The position numbers and the translations under genes are program-made. From assembly GCA_025890175.1 (NCBI GenBank), contig JANPYM010000003.1, positions 730,556 to 794,555 of the forward strand: 64,000 nt of DNA, in the 5' to 3' direction. Every line of letters begins with the position of its first letter. Within the stretch, counting starts at the first letter, position 1. Below, in pieces: positions 32,796 to 43,162 of this stretch. Source of the stretch: Ciborinia camelliae (lineage: Eukaryota; Ascomycota; Leotiomycetes; Helotiales; Sclerotiniaceae). The notes under the pieces were generated by a model. It worked only from the letters and a program-made list of their open reading frames with translations. It was not told where the DNA came from and did not search any database.

Positions 32796-33668
32796 CTAAA
32801 CAGTGCCAAACTCAGCCCTATAGACACCGCGGAGTCTCTTTGCGAAAGGGCTGTGCCGCTCAATCGGATGGTAATTGCCATCCCCCCAGACCTGGTAATC
32901 CATGGTCCAGTCCTGAAAAACAAGACCATTGACAGCCGCAGCCAGCTTTAATTGCTGGAAACTGTCATGATCATCGATTTCGGCACTGATGTTGAGAACA
33001 GTGAGCGGGAAGGAGTTCAGATGTAGCATGAACTTATTCATCTTCTGAACACGTTGATGATAGACGTCACGCGAGCCGTGTCTAGCGGGTGCAAGTAAGT
33101 TGATCTGAACGTTCGTAATCGCCGCAGCGTACTCGGGAAGAATAGCCATCATTGAAATCATGTCGGTTGGTGGGTCGGAGCAAAAGTCGAGTCTGATGAC
33201 GAGTTGCTTCAAGTCGCCATTCTGATTGAGGGTGAGAGCATGATGCTTTTGAATGCCATCAAACTGAATGATGGCCGCAATCTTCTTGGAATTCTTTTCG
33301 GTTTCCTTCTTTTCGGTTTCCTTCTTTTCGGTTTCCTTCTTTTCGGTTTCCTTCTTTTCGGTTTCCTTCTTTTCGGTTTCCTTCTTTTCGGTTTCGGCTT
33401 TGTGCAATTCGGTTTCCTTCTTTTCGGTTTCGGCTTTGTGCAATTCGGTTTCCTTCTTTTCGGTTTCCTTCTTCTCGGCCAACTTCTTCTCTTGGGCCTG
33501 CTTCTTCTCAAGCGTCTTCTTCTCCCACGCCTCTCTCTTGTCTGCCCACATCTTGTCTTCCTCTTCCTTCTTCTTAGCAAGTTCTTCTTGCTCAACAATC
33601 TTCTGCTGCTGGATCCTTACCGACATAGGAACAAACGCATTTCGGCCGCGGTTATTTTTATTGCCCAT
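32796..33668 (-). CDS. Paralogue B, with an expanded KKETEK repeat
   Basis: A single-exon 290-aa member of the same family. Start MGNKNNRGRNAFVPM. Residues about 20-130 are a highly charged Lys/Glu coiled-coil-like region with tandem KKETEK hexapeptides and two LHKAETEKKETE units. The C-terminal domain (about 140-290) matches the family: LVIRLDF, MMAILPEYAAAITNVQINLL, YHQRVQKMNKFMLHLNSF, FQQLKLAAAVNGLVFQDWTM and AKRLRGVYRAEF. It lacks the LPQHP motif of A and C (HHALTL instead). No transmembrane segment or signal peptide. Long ORFs on the opposite strand are shadows of the repeat. Confidence 0.78.
   Translation of the reverse strand: MGNKNNRGRNAFVPMSVRIQQQKIVEQEELAKKKEEEDKMWADKREAWEKKTLEKKQAQEKKLAEKKETEKKETELHKAETEKKETELHKAETEKKETEKKETEKKETEKKETEKKETEKKETEKNSKKIAAIIQFDGIQKHHALTLNQNGDLKQLVIRLDFCSDPPTDMISMMAILPEYAAAITNVQINLLAPARHGSRDVYHQRVQKMNKFMLHLNSFPLTVLNISAEIDDHDSFQQLKLAAAVNGLVFQDWTMDYQVWGDGNYHPIERHSPFAKRLRGVYRAEFGTV
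33290..33470 (-). repeat. In-frame 18-bp minisatellite in paralogue B
   Basis: About six uninterrupted copies of TTCGGTTTCCTTCTTTTC (plus-strand reading) at 33297-33390, then two interrupted units with a 15-bp CGGCTTTGTGCAATT insert. The 18-bp period keeps the frame, so copy-number change lengthens the Lys/Glu stretch by six residues at a time. Confidence 0.9.
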
Positions 33669-35608
33669 GTTGAATTATCGCGATGTCTGAATAACAAGAA
33701 GGGGATTGTAGTTGTTGATAGATGAAATGATTTTATGTTTGAGTCGAAGATGTTAATGTGGTTTGTTGAAGTAAGATGTTTTTTAATGAAGAGGATCAGG
33801 ATTCTGGGATCGATTAGAGCTCTTAAATAGCTAATGTCAATACGGCAGCCGTTCTAGTGTTCGACTTTAGTGAGTGATTTCATTCTAACCTTTCAACTAA
33901 GTCTCGGCCCTGAGCCGTACTGGAACCGTATATTACATAGGAAATAGCATCGTCTGATAAGTCACTCTATGACTAGTCTCACTATACAGCAAGTGGAAAG
34001 AAGGGAAGGGAGACCTTATATTCTCATTTTGGGATGAATATCTAACGTAGTCAAATTTTGGACAGGCATAGCATCAAAAACATATCACAAATATTTAAAA
34101 GTGTAGTTGACCCATTTAAGAAAGAGTAGGAACAAGACTAGTCTATTATATATACCTACCGATGATTGCAATTATACTAGGATTAATTGCTATTTGCTAG
34201 TCTATCATGAGTGGTATTGAAGTTTGAATCAAACAGAAGTGAATGAATCAAACAGAAGTGAATGAATCAAACAGAAGTGAATGAATCAAACAGAAGTGAA
34301 TGAATCAAACAGAAGTGAATGGATCAAACAGAAGTGAATTCGAGCTGTACCGTATTGATAGTTGAAACAGGGGTCTGCGGTATGAAAGTATCAGATTAGG
34401 CTTTTAATATTGAAAATTTGTTTCGGGCAGAAAAATCCATATGACGTGCCATACTAAAGTTTATAGAAACTATCAAGGTTGAAACCTTGGTATGGCCGGC
34501 ACATCAAATAATTCATGTGTAATGTGATTTCTGGAATGGAATGGAACCACTATTCAGAGGGAGCGGTTTATCCCCTTTGCGGTTAGTCACGGCCGAAACT
34601 ACTACCGTTCTCAGTCAGACCGTATGTCTTTTTCAAATTGATTTCAAACATATTGATTCCTCTACAGCCATTAATTGGTCAGCAGCTATCTCGCCTTCAA
34701 TCCCACCATCGACTTCGCTCATGATTCACAAGGTATATTAGTTTTAGCTCTATTCAATACAGTCACAAACCAGCTCCATTAACGGAACTAAGATTACGCC
34801 TAGTACGTGGTAGCGGCTACTAGAATATTTAAACATCTAATAGCCAAAGGTTGCGACTTAATTGGGGCAATTTTAAGCTTATTTAGACAGTCATCTCCTT
34901 CTGAGGACAGACAATATGTCCCAAAGCTTACCTCGCTAATGTGAACCCAATGAAGATGGTGTATGAACATATTGTATTGCTGTAGTGACTATCGAGCTAG
35001 TGAACATAGAACTATTTTATAACAACATCATTTAACGGACGTGGAAAGTATAGATTGAGGACAAAATGAATTAGTTTGCCATGTTGAACAGTTTTCGATC
35101 CAGGTGGATCTGAATATTCACTTGACTCTGGATTCATGAATTCTTCCCAATGACTTACATGCTTGCTGATACCTAATAAGTGATGCTAGGATTTGGCGAA
35201 CTGCGAGAATGTGTTTTTTTCATCAATTTTGTCAAAAATCTGTCATCGCTTCCTTCTTTTATAGAAGAGCATGTATCCAACTCAAGTCCATCATATTTAT
35301 CGAGTTATTGGTTATGGTAATGTTAAATCACTAATCTGTTAATTTTGTATCATGTATCTCACTTAGTAGAAATATGTTAATGGCACGCCAGGTTAAGGTC
35401 CAGAGATTTCTCAATTAGTTGATTCTGTCTTTGTAGAACGCCTAAGAAGTTCTTATCTTCACATAACTCCTCCCCAAATTCTGCCGGGTTTCTTCTCATC
35501 CCCGATATCAATATCAACATTCATAATTGCAGATCTCTCCCATCTCAAACAACCATCTTAACGACGCCTTGTACCCATATAGACACACAGAGACCCCACA
35601 ATCCGCAT
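33669..35608. other. AT-rich spacer between paralogues B and C
   Basis: About 1.9 kb. It contains the 19-bp tandem array at 34226-34339 and CCGTAT motifs at 33840 (minus strand), 33926, 34350 and 34620. No convincing gene. Confidence 0.5.
34226..34339. repeat. 19-bp tandem repeat, 6 copies
   Basis: Six head-to-tail copies of GAATCAAACAGAAGTGAAT; the last starts GG instead of GA. Non-coding, between paralogues B and C. Confidence 0.95.
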
Positions 35609-36262
35609 TCACAATCCATTCTGAGCCAAAAACTCACACCTGTATACACCAGCCAATCTGCGAGCGATTGCACTATGAACCCCAACCTTGAATCCCTTTT
35701 CCTTGTCTCCAAATATTGTTGTTCTCATGGTCCAGTAATCGAAGTTTAGACCGAAACAAGCGGCAGCTAACTTCATCTGCAGGAAGTTGTCGAGTCTATT
35801 GAGTGAGACAACGAACTCGAACTCGTCTAGATTGAAGGTGTTGAGAACGTCAATTGTCTTCATCATGTTCTTGACCCGAAGATTATAGATCTCCAAAGAT
35901 TCATGGTACGTCGGGGCGATCAGGAGGACTTCGATGTTTCTAATCAAAGGGGCGTACATAGGTAGGATGGTCAGAAAGTTTACCTCCTTTAGAGTGAGAC
36001 TCGGGTGGACGATATCAATCTTGATGAATAGCTTGGCTGTAATGCTATCCTTCTCGACATGGAGGGCGGGATGTTGCGGAAGAGTTGTATAATCGAAGTC
36101 CAAAGCATCTTGCCGAGCCTGGGCTTGTTGTTTAAGTAGTTGATTGGCAATAGCCATATTTCTAGTGTTCTCGGCAAGTCGTTTTGCGGCTAGTTGTCTT
36201 TCTGCATTTTGGTGAGCAGCCGGAACCTGTTGGGCGCGACCACGGTTGTTTTTGTCACCCAT
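35609..36262 (-). CDS. Paralogue C of the three-gene family
   Basis: A single-exon 217-aa member. I chose the start MGDKNNRGRAQQVPA, at 36262, because it aligns with copies A and B; the frame is open 77 codons further up but that stretch is non-conserved. The N-terminal helix region is Gln/Ala-rich (AAKRLAENTRNMAIANQLL). Domain motifs: ALDFDYTTLPQHPALHVEK, FLTILPMYAPLIRNIEVLLI, YNLRVKNMMKTIDVLNTF, FLQMKLAAACFGLNFDYWTM and IARRLAGVYRCEFL. A and C are closest to each other. It lies in the same orientation as B and A, about 2-2.6 kb apart. Function unknown. Confidence 0.76.
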   Translation of the reverse strand: MGDKNNRGRAQQVPAAHQNAERQLAAKRLAENTRNMAIANQLLKQQAQARQDALDFDYTTLPQHPALHVEKDSITAKLFIKIDIVHPSLTLKEVNFLTILPMYAPLIRNIEVLLIAPTYHESLEIYNLRVKNMMKTIDVLNTFNLDEFEFVVSLNRLDNFLQMKLAAACFGLNFDYWTMRTTIFGDKEKGFKVGVHSAIARRLAGVYRCEFLAQNGL

Positions 36263-37904
36263 TTTGTTCTTTTTTGGGGAAAACGGTGTCCGATTAGTCG
36301 AGTGAAGGATTTGAAGTTTTGTAGTGTGTATGCTAAGATGATGTATCGAGAACTGCCCAAGAATGTTAAAGAAGCTGATGTTTCCCGTTAATATTGGAGT
36401 TGATTGAACAATCAAAGATATGTTGAAATTTTTGAAAAGATTTTGAATTCTGGAGAGAGAACATCCATTATATGCTACATCTGGCCGTATCAAATGACCA
36501 CAGGGTTCTCAAAACAAGTACGTGTGTTCAGGGCCGTATCAACTCTAAGTGTCGCTGCCGTACCAACATTTCAATATTTGCTGGAGGCGTCATAATCAAC
36601 AAATGAAGCCCCTAATTCCATGCTAGTAGACATCAGTGTGCCGTATATAAGGTTAAAAAGAACGCTTCCTGGGCATCGATTTCTCGTGTTAACCAATTTG
36701 AGTGGCTTGAAGTGCGTAGGTGGTTATTAGTAATATCTATAAATGCACACCATACGGTTGAATTGGTAGGTATTTGTTAGGATGCAAACCGTATTTAGCA
36801 TGCTAGTGATGTTACTAGTAATTTACGGCAGCGTAAAAATATGGGTGGGAGGAAAATCATCAACATCAGCGAGGTCCAAACTTGAGGTATTCATTATTGT
36901 CATGATATATATAATGTTTCAATCAGAGATCACGATGGATATGAAATGATACAAATTAAGGCTAGCAGGAGAATTCAGTACTTGTTGATTAACTAAAGAC
37001 TAGGAAGAGACTGATTCTACAGAAGTGTATATGCCCTTGTGGGGTAAGCAACGCTGGACCATTTTAGGCCTAAGTACATATACTACGGCCGCTGACTACT
37101 TTCAACATATGACATCACGAGAAACCTAATCGCATTGAAGAAAGTAAAGACACGCAAAGAAGTTTCTCGCAGGTTATAGAGTTTGTGTACTTGTCTATCT
37201 CGTCTTTCTGTCTAGCACTTTAATAAATTGCAAACAGATCGCTGCAAATGGAAGGGAGTTTTCTCGGGATTTTGCCAAACACCGAACATAAGGATTAAGA
37301 GGGTCATCGTATTATACCTTAGGAAAAAAGGATAAGAAGAATTAATTGCTTAAACATATTAAGTATTGCGCTCCGTTATATACGAATTTCTGAAATCTGA
37401 ATAAATCAGTTTTTGATCAGCCAATTATTCCGCGTGACTCCAACACGAGACGTAAGCCCAGAAAACCAATACCATGATGTCACAAACAAAGATGGGATCA
37501 AATGACAACACTCGCAACCTGTTGAGATTGTGTAAAACCTTATAATTTACGGTATACTTTTGATTTGCCAATCTTGCAAACCCCTTTCCATTTTCGCTAA
37601 AGCTACAAATTAGAACTCCAAGTTGGCCCACCGTGACCTGCCGAACAAATGCATTTTCCCCAGAATCTGAGAGTTGAGAGTGGAATTAAACTATTCTTAA
37701 GCCGAAACGGACATATCATATAATAACTACTACACAGTCTATCCACAAGACTCGATCTTCGCTCGTAAGATACGTAAACTTCGGGGGAGTAGTTGAGAGA
37801 ACAATTGTGGGAAAACAATAAAATTAGATACTCTTTGAATATGTACACCGAAACGAACCCAAATAAATATATACATATGAATCATCATTATCATCAATCA
37901 AACA
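36263..37904. other. Intergenic: paralogue C promoter and kelch-gene 3' flank
   Basis: CCGTAT motifs at 36485, 36534, 36641, 36752 (minus strand) and 36789 lie within 530 bp upstream of paralogue C. Otherwise AT-rich with nothing coding recognised. Confidence 0.5.
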
Positions 37905-39988
37905 TCAATATGCAGCTTTTCCATCAATCTGTTCCCTGGGTACTTCTATCCCCGGCACACGACAAGGATTCGTAGGATCGTAAGCTATACTCATCACGTT
38001 TGCTCGGAGTCGATTAACAGCTTTCTCATCCTCCACAATAAGAGATTGGCGTGATTCGGTTCTTGTTTCTCCATGATTCTCTGTGTGGCCAGCCATAGAT
38101 GATCTGCGCCATACCCATAGTAAAGATGAAAGCATTAGAACAGCAACCACAACACCAATGGTAGCCCCAGCTATCACGGGAGTGCTTGCGCCATGGCTTT
38201 TATTATCACCTGAAGAAACTGATGAGGATGTAGCAAATGAGTTTGATGTGGTATCACTGCTATTGTTGGAGGTGTTGGTATTTGTGGCCAATAAAGTTTG
38301 ATTAAAGAGTGAGGCGATATCTGCGTTCGCAAAATCCTCCGCGGGTCGTGTGTGTGTTGCAAAACCACTAAAACTGTTCATTGATCAGTATATGAGCCAA
38401 GAAGCTTTGAGTGAGAAAAACATACTTTCCGCCGATAACATCGGTAATATTACCAGGGACGATATAACTGTTAGCGTCATGATGGAAAGTCGACGTCCAT
38501 GATAGCGCAGATAGGTCATAAATGGCCACTCCTGAACTTTCCCAATCACAATAAGACGAATACATCTTCTGAGCTCCGCCGACTGTTAGCATCTGTCGGT
38601 TCCCAACTAAATGGCAGGTATGTCCGAAACGAGGGCTGCCTGGTATAGCCTCGTATACTTTGATCCAGGTAAATGAAGGTAGCGAAAGTACAAATACATC
38701 GTCGTACGATACTGAATGCCCGTCTTGTCCACCATAAAGATATACATTGTAACTGGAATTGTCGGTAGCAGTAGCGACGACAGAACAAGATTCAATTCTT
38801 TTCGGGGGTAAATTTCCCGTCGCTTGTTGCGTGTACCAAGATCCATTTCCTCCGTTATATGCACTGTTGATATCGAAAACATTGATTTGATCCATTGGAG
38901 CCTAGTGAAATGTAGTTAGATAACATGTTGACGCTGCCACGCACTTGTTGTAGCCTACCAGATTACCGAGTTCGTCTGATAGATTACCAGCTTGGCGATA
39001 CAGACCACCAAATTGTATGAGTATGCCTTTTTCTCCTATTCCAGGGATATACTGTAAAATACTACCCGTTCTTGAATTTGTATCAATGGCAGAAGTAGAA
39101 ATATTCCTCGTCGAATTGTCGGTCATATTTAGCATAACCATACCTTCGAGGGGCACCGAGCTTCCATCCGGAATTGAGATCGTTTCTGTGGTTGATCCAT
39201 TATTGATCTCGCCATTAAAATAAAATCCAAGGCCTTGATCCGGAACATCAGCGCTCGACCCGGAGCTAGGTTTCTCGGGTATCGTAGTATCTACTTTGAT
39301 CGAGGCCCATTGATTCTGCGTTATATCGTAAGAGAGAAAGGTTTCGTTGGGTGATGTAGGATCGGTATATCCATAAAAGCTCGTATTCATGCTTTGATCG
39401 GTTCCGCCATAGAGATATATCTGTTTCCCACCTGGGGATCCCGAGAAGAGAGCACCGTTGAGTACTGCGGTCGAAAATGTGTTTGATGATTCTAAATCCG
39501 AGAGTAAAACCTGTTCTGATACCAGTGGCAGACTTGCTGAACTCATTGTCCAGTTCCAAGACTCATTCATTCTAACGCTTATCATATAATTGTCTATACC
39601 AATTTTATTAGCTAATCCTCGCCTTCGAAGCAACTAACTTACTTGTACCAATAGTGATGGCATTCCCAGCTGTATTGCCATGTTTATTTGATTCAACAAA
39701 CGTTTCGTAGCCCCCATAAATATACAGGATTTCGTTCTTCACTATCGATGAATGATACCATCTCTGGCACATGTTCTTAATTGGGTCCAGCCCTGATGGA
39801 ATGACGTTTTGCGCACGACGCAGCATCTCGAGAGCCTTCATCCCACTCCTCCTTTGCATGTTCTCATTCTTGTATACCAGAGTTTCCTCGGCGCTACTTT
39901 CCAAGTCTCCCTTTACGCTCATCGACTCTATAACAGCATATGAACACGGCTTTAAAGTCACTAGCCACAATGATATATCGATGCGCAA
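37905..39988 (-). CDS. Kelch-repeat single-pass membrane protein
   Basis: Exons 39988-39643, 39593-38959, 38901-38426 and 38373-37905 close in frame (about 640 codons). Kelch-type blades are visible as ILYIYGGYETF, IYLYGGTDQSMN, ILIQFGGLYRQ, VYLYGGQDGHSVSYDDVFVL with SLPSFTWIKV, and MLTVGGAQKMY with VAIYDLSALSWT. The extracellular part is rich in N-x-S/T. A Ser/Thr stalk, one membrane helix (TPVIAGATIGVVVAVLMLSS) and a basic cytoplasmic tail (WVWRRSS) follow. This is the layout of fungal kelch 'cell wall anchored' proteins. The 5' end is unresolved: the frame is open to 39988 but has no ATG there. The first in-frame ATG is at 39922; a GGCAG acceptor just upstream of 39988 suggests a missing first exon with the signal peptide. 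The last intron has two acceptors 6 bp apart. Confidence 0.8.
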
Positions 39989-40754
39989 TCTGCCAAAATT
40001 ATCAAGTTTGATAGGCGCATGGACAAGTAAAAGTTTATTAGTTCAGACAAAAAGGAATTCGTATCAAGAGGCTAAAAGTTGAGGAAGTGGAGGAAGTTTC
40101 ACAAAATGACCATTTTCCGGGAATGAATCTCTATAATATGAAGAAAGATTCATACACCAGGTGGAAAGTGGCGGAGACTTGTAAATCCCATCCTGCGTGA
40201 TAAAGAAAAGGAACCTACCTAGACTTTCCTAAGATTGCTAGCCAAGAGCATCCAAAACCGGCACACAAGTAGTGTATGGCAAAAGAAACATGGAAGGTAC
40301 CAAATACCATTTGTTTGCCCAATGAACTTCCACAGAGCTCACAAGTATTCCTATCAGGGTCAGGTACATAGGCTATGTACGCATGGCAAAGGATTCAGCA
40401 GTTGCATTTGTAGTTAGAAGGATTGTGGCTACCTCATCCTTCTTAGAATAGTACCGGGAAATTATGGTTACGAGAGTGGAACTTCATGATATAAATACAT
40501 CAGCCTTCCCTAGCCCCCAAATGAGGTCGAGATAAACGGTCGTGAAATACCGGAGACCAAAAGAACCATAAGCGCATTGGACTGATCACCACGTGTAACT
40601 TATGTAAGAAATGCACGGTCCATCAGCTGCGAAAGGGACTTGAAGTTCACCAGCACATCACACATCACACATCACACCTCTCAGCCTCAACCTTATATGG
40701 CCCCATTGAGACTTCGGTAACTGTCTATGTGAGTGTTGTTCTACACTAATACAT
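39989..40754. other. Intergenic
   Basis: It contains the possible missing first exon of the kelch gene, its promoter, and the 3' flank of the hydrolase-ankyrin gene. ACATCACACATCACACATCACAC near 40654-40676 is a short repeat. Confidence 0.4.
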
Positions 40755-43162
40755 CTAGTCTATCTGTTTTGATTTCTTTTTCCATTTGCATCTGTCCCAA
40801 AATGTCAACCCTTTGACAAGCATACTATTATCGTTGTGTTGCGGTAGATATGCCTCAATCTCTTCTCTCGTCTGCTCATCGATATTGTTTGCGAATCTCT
40901 CATCGGCACCTATTGGCTGGTAACCAGGATCCAAGGCTACGAGATACTTAACTATTTCGGCCTTTCCGAAATAGATGGCCCAATCCAAAACCCGACTTTG
41001 AGCAGACTGTGTGTCAATACTAGTTTTACCATATTCCGCCAGTGTCATGATTGTATGCACATTTCCTACCCTCGCGGCATGCATCAAAGCATTGTTGCCA
41101 TTGGCGTCCCTCATGCCTTCATCAGCACCTTGTTCAAGCAAGCATTTTACTCCTCGGTCATAACCTTTCAGACATGCAACCATTAAAGCCGTATGTTTCG
41201 AGTTCCCAGCTCGAAGATTGATATCGGCGCCAGCCTGAACTAGTAGTTCTATCACATGTGTGTTGTGAGCGATCCCTTTGTCGAAATAAACTGCGGCTAT
41301 CAATGGTGTTTCTCCATATTTCCTGTCTTTTATGTCCCAATTGCAAGAATCAACTACTGCGCCATACTGCAGTAACAACTTCACAGAGAATACACAATTC
41401 TGGCGAGAGGCGATGTAGAGAGGGGTCAGGCCATGTGCATTCTGAACCTCTGTGGCTGCATCACGACTCAATAAAAATTGGACAACATTGGAGTTCGTGG
41501 GTATCTGAGCAGATCCATGTAACGGTGTACATCTCAACTCGCCCGAAGGCAAATTGACGTCTGCGCCGTTCTCAACCAGTAGCTTCACAACGTCGACCGA
41601 AGCTTCATATTGACCAGTGGCTGCAAAAAGAGGTGTACATCCCGTTTCGTCGCATTGGTTTGGTTTGGCGCCGTGAGCTAGCAAACACTTTACAGCAGCC
41701 TTAGAGCCCCATTTAGCGGCAAGTACCAGAGCAGTATCTCCATTTTGAGCTAACCGATCAAGACAAAAATCTCCCGATTTAACAAGTGTCTCAACTCTTT
41801 TGAGGGCTTGAAGCCGTATCGCATCTATTAGTTCCTCATGTCCTAAGGGGGTTGTCCGTATTGATTTTATAATTGCTCCTTGGACTTGTGGGTAAGCAGT
41901 GCCCTGGCTTGCGGCAGGAAATTTCGCAAGTCGAGAGTGATCTGTGATGCATGGAACTTCTACCTCTCTTGAACCAACACCAAGCACTGCTGAGTCTATA
42001 TTCATGTTAGCGTTGTCGAAGCATGCTGACTATGATGTTATGGGTATTGTGAAATACTTTGAGATGTACTCACCAGGAGGTACCATCATCTTTTCTGGTC
42101 CTTGTCTTGCCCATGTGCCATCAGCCATCTAATGCATAGGTGAGTCCTTGTTAACCGAGTCAAAGTGTGCTACTTACTTCAAGTAAAGTTTTGGTTCGAA
42201 TGGTCTCATAGACCGACAATATTGAGATATTTGGTGCCGTGGACAAGAAGTGACAGAAGTCGGAGTTTAATTCGTTGAGCTCATGGGACCGGAATGATAT
42301 TTGTCGAATCAATGGGGCTGTCGCATCGTGCTTGACGAGTTCAAGAAGAGCGTCCGTATCTAATCCACGATGAGGTGTCCCCATAAATATCATTAAAGGG
42401 ATCGGCGGCATAATCTTCCATCGCCCTAGCATGGCCTGGGAAGATCTGTGAGCCATAATACTGCATATTCCAGATATTTGCATACCTTTTTAATCACCAA
42501 ACCTCCCAAACTATGTCCAATAAATACGAGTGGTCGGTCCTACCACAGTTAACAGCTATCTTGCAAGCAATTGGTGTCTATCTTACTGAAGCATGTCTGC
42601 GGATCTCTTCTACGTCACTACGAAAACGAGAACTGAACACTGAGATAACAGCTTCTGAGTGGCTGCCTTTCAAATGGGAGTCAAACCCATAGCTCATAAC
42701 TCTTGCGTTAGGGAAATCCACTGCCAATTTATCTCGCAGCCACATATGCGTTGGTTCCGATGCCCATGACCCGAAAGCATTCCCAGCAAGTCCCGTGACA
42801 GCAATAATGCTATTAGCATCTATTAGCACGATGAATTATGAAACTGGAGAAGCTTACTCCAGGGCTACTGGCTCCTTCGGTTCATTCAATGGAGTGAAGC
42901 CATAAAATGTTTGGTCAACGACAACTCTATCTCCGCCATGACCTTTCAGAGCCGGTAGTGGGACCGACGGAGACCAACCCGGCGGCGGTATGAAGTCTAC
43001 TGTGGCAACTTTCAATTCGTTTGCTATTCCGTCAATAAGTGGCGCTACAGATCTAGCAACCAGTTGCATATCCGCTTCTGGATCAAATTGCAGATAATTA
43101 TGAACATTTTCGAGTGTTGTATCGTGGGGTAGTCCCTCCACACGGTAGCCGGTTCGACCCAT
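40755..43162 (-). CDS. SesB-like alpha/beta-hydrolase with ankyrin repeats
   Basis: A 711-aa protein from six exons: 43162-42858, 42809-42587, 42539-42486, 42435-42178, 42128-42074 and 41995-40755; all introns are 47-78 bp and keep frame. After a 100-aa N-terminus comes a lipase/SERAC1/SesB-type hydrolase: IIAVTGLAGNAFGSW, WLRDKLAVDFPNARVMSYGF, the nucleophile elbow FIGHSLGGLVIKK (Ser186) and MIFMGTPHRGLD. A conserved-looking linker (MADGTWARQGPEKMMVPPG) leads to about eight ankyrin repeats (about 355-680), e.g. NGDTALVLAAKWGSKAAVKC and TPLYIASRQNCVFSVKLLLQ. In fungal NLRs this hydrolase normally precedes NACHT or NB-ARC; here none is present. Likely a death- or defence-type effector joined directly to a sensor repeat domain. 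Confidence 0.87.

Noticed and set aside
33204..33725. Plus-strand ORFs of 173 and 140 codons rich in LLFGFL or FFSVS
   Set aside because: They are antisense readings of the 18-bp coding minisatellite of paralogue B; any repeat with an 18-bp period stays open in several frames.
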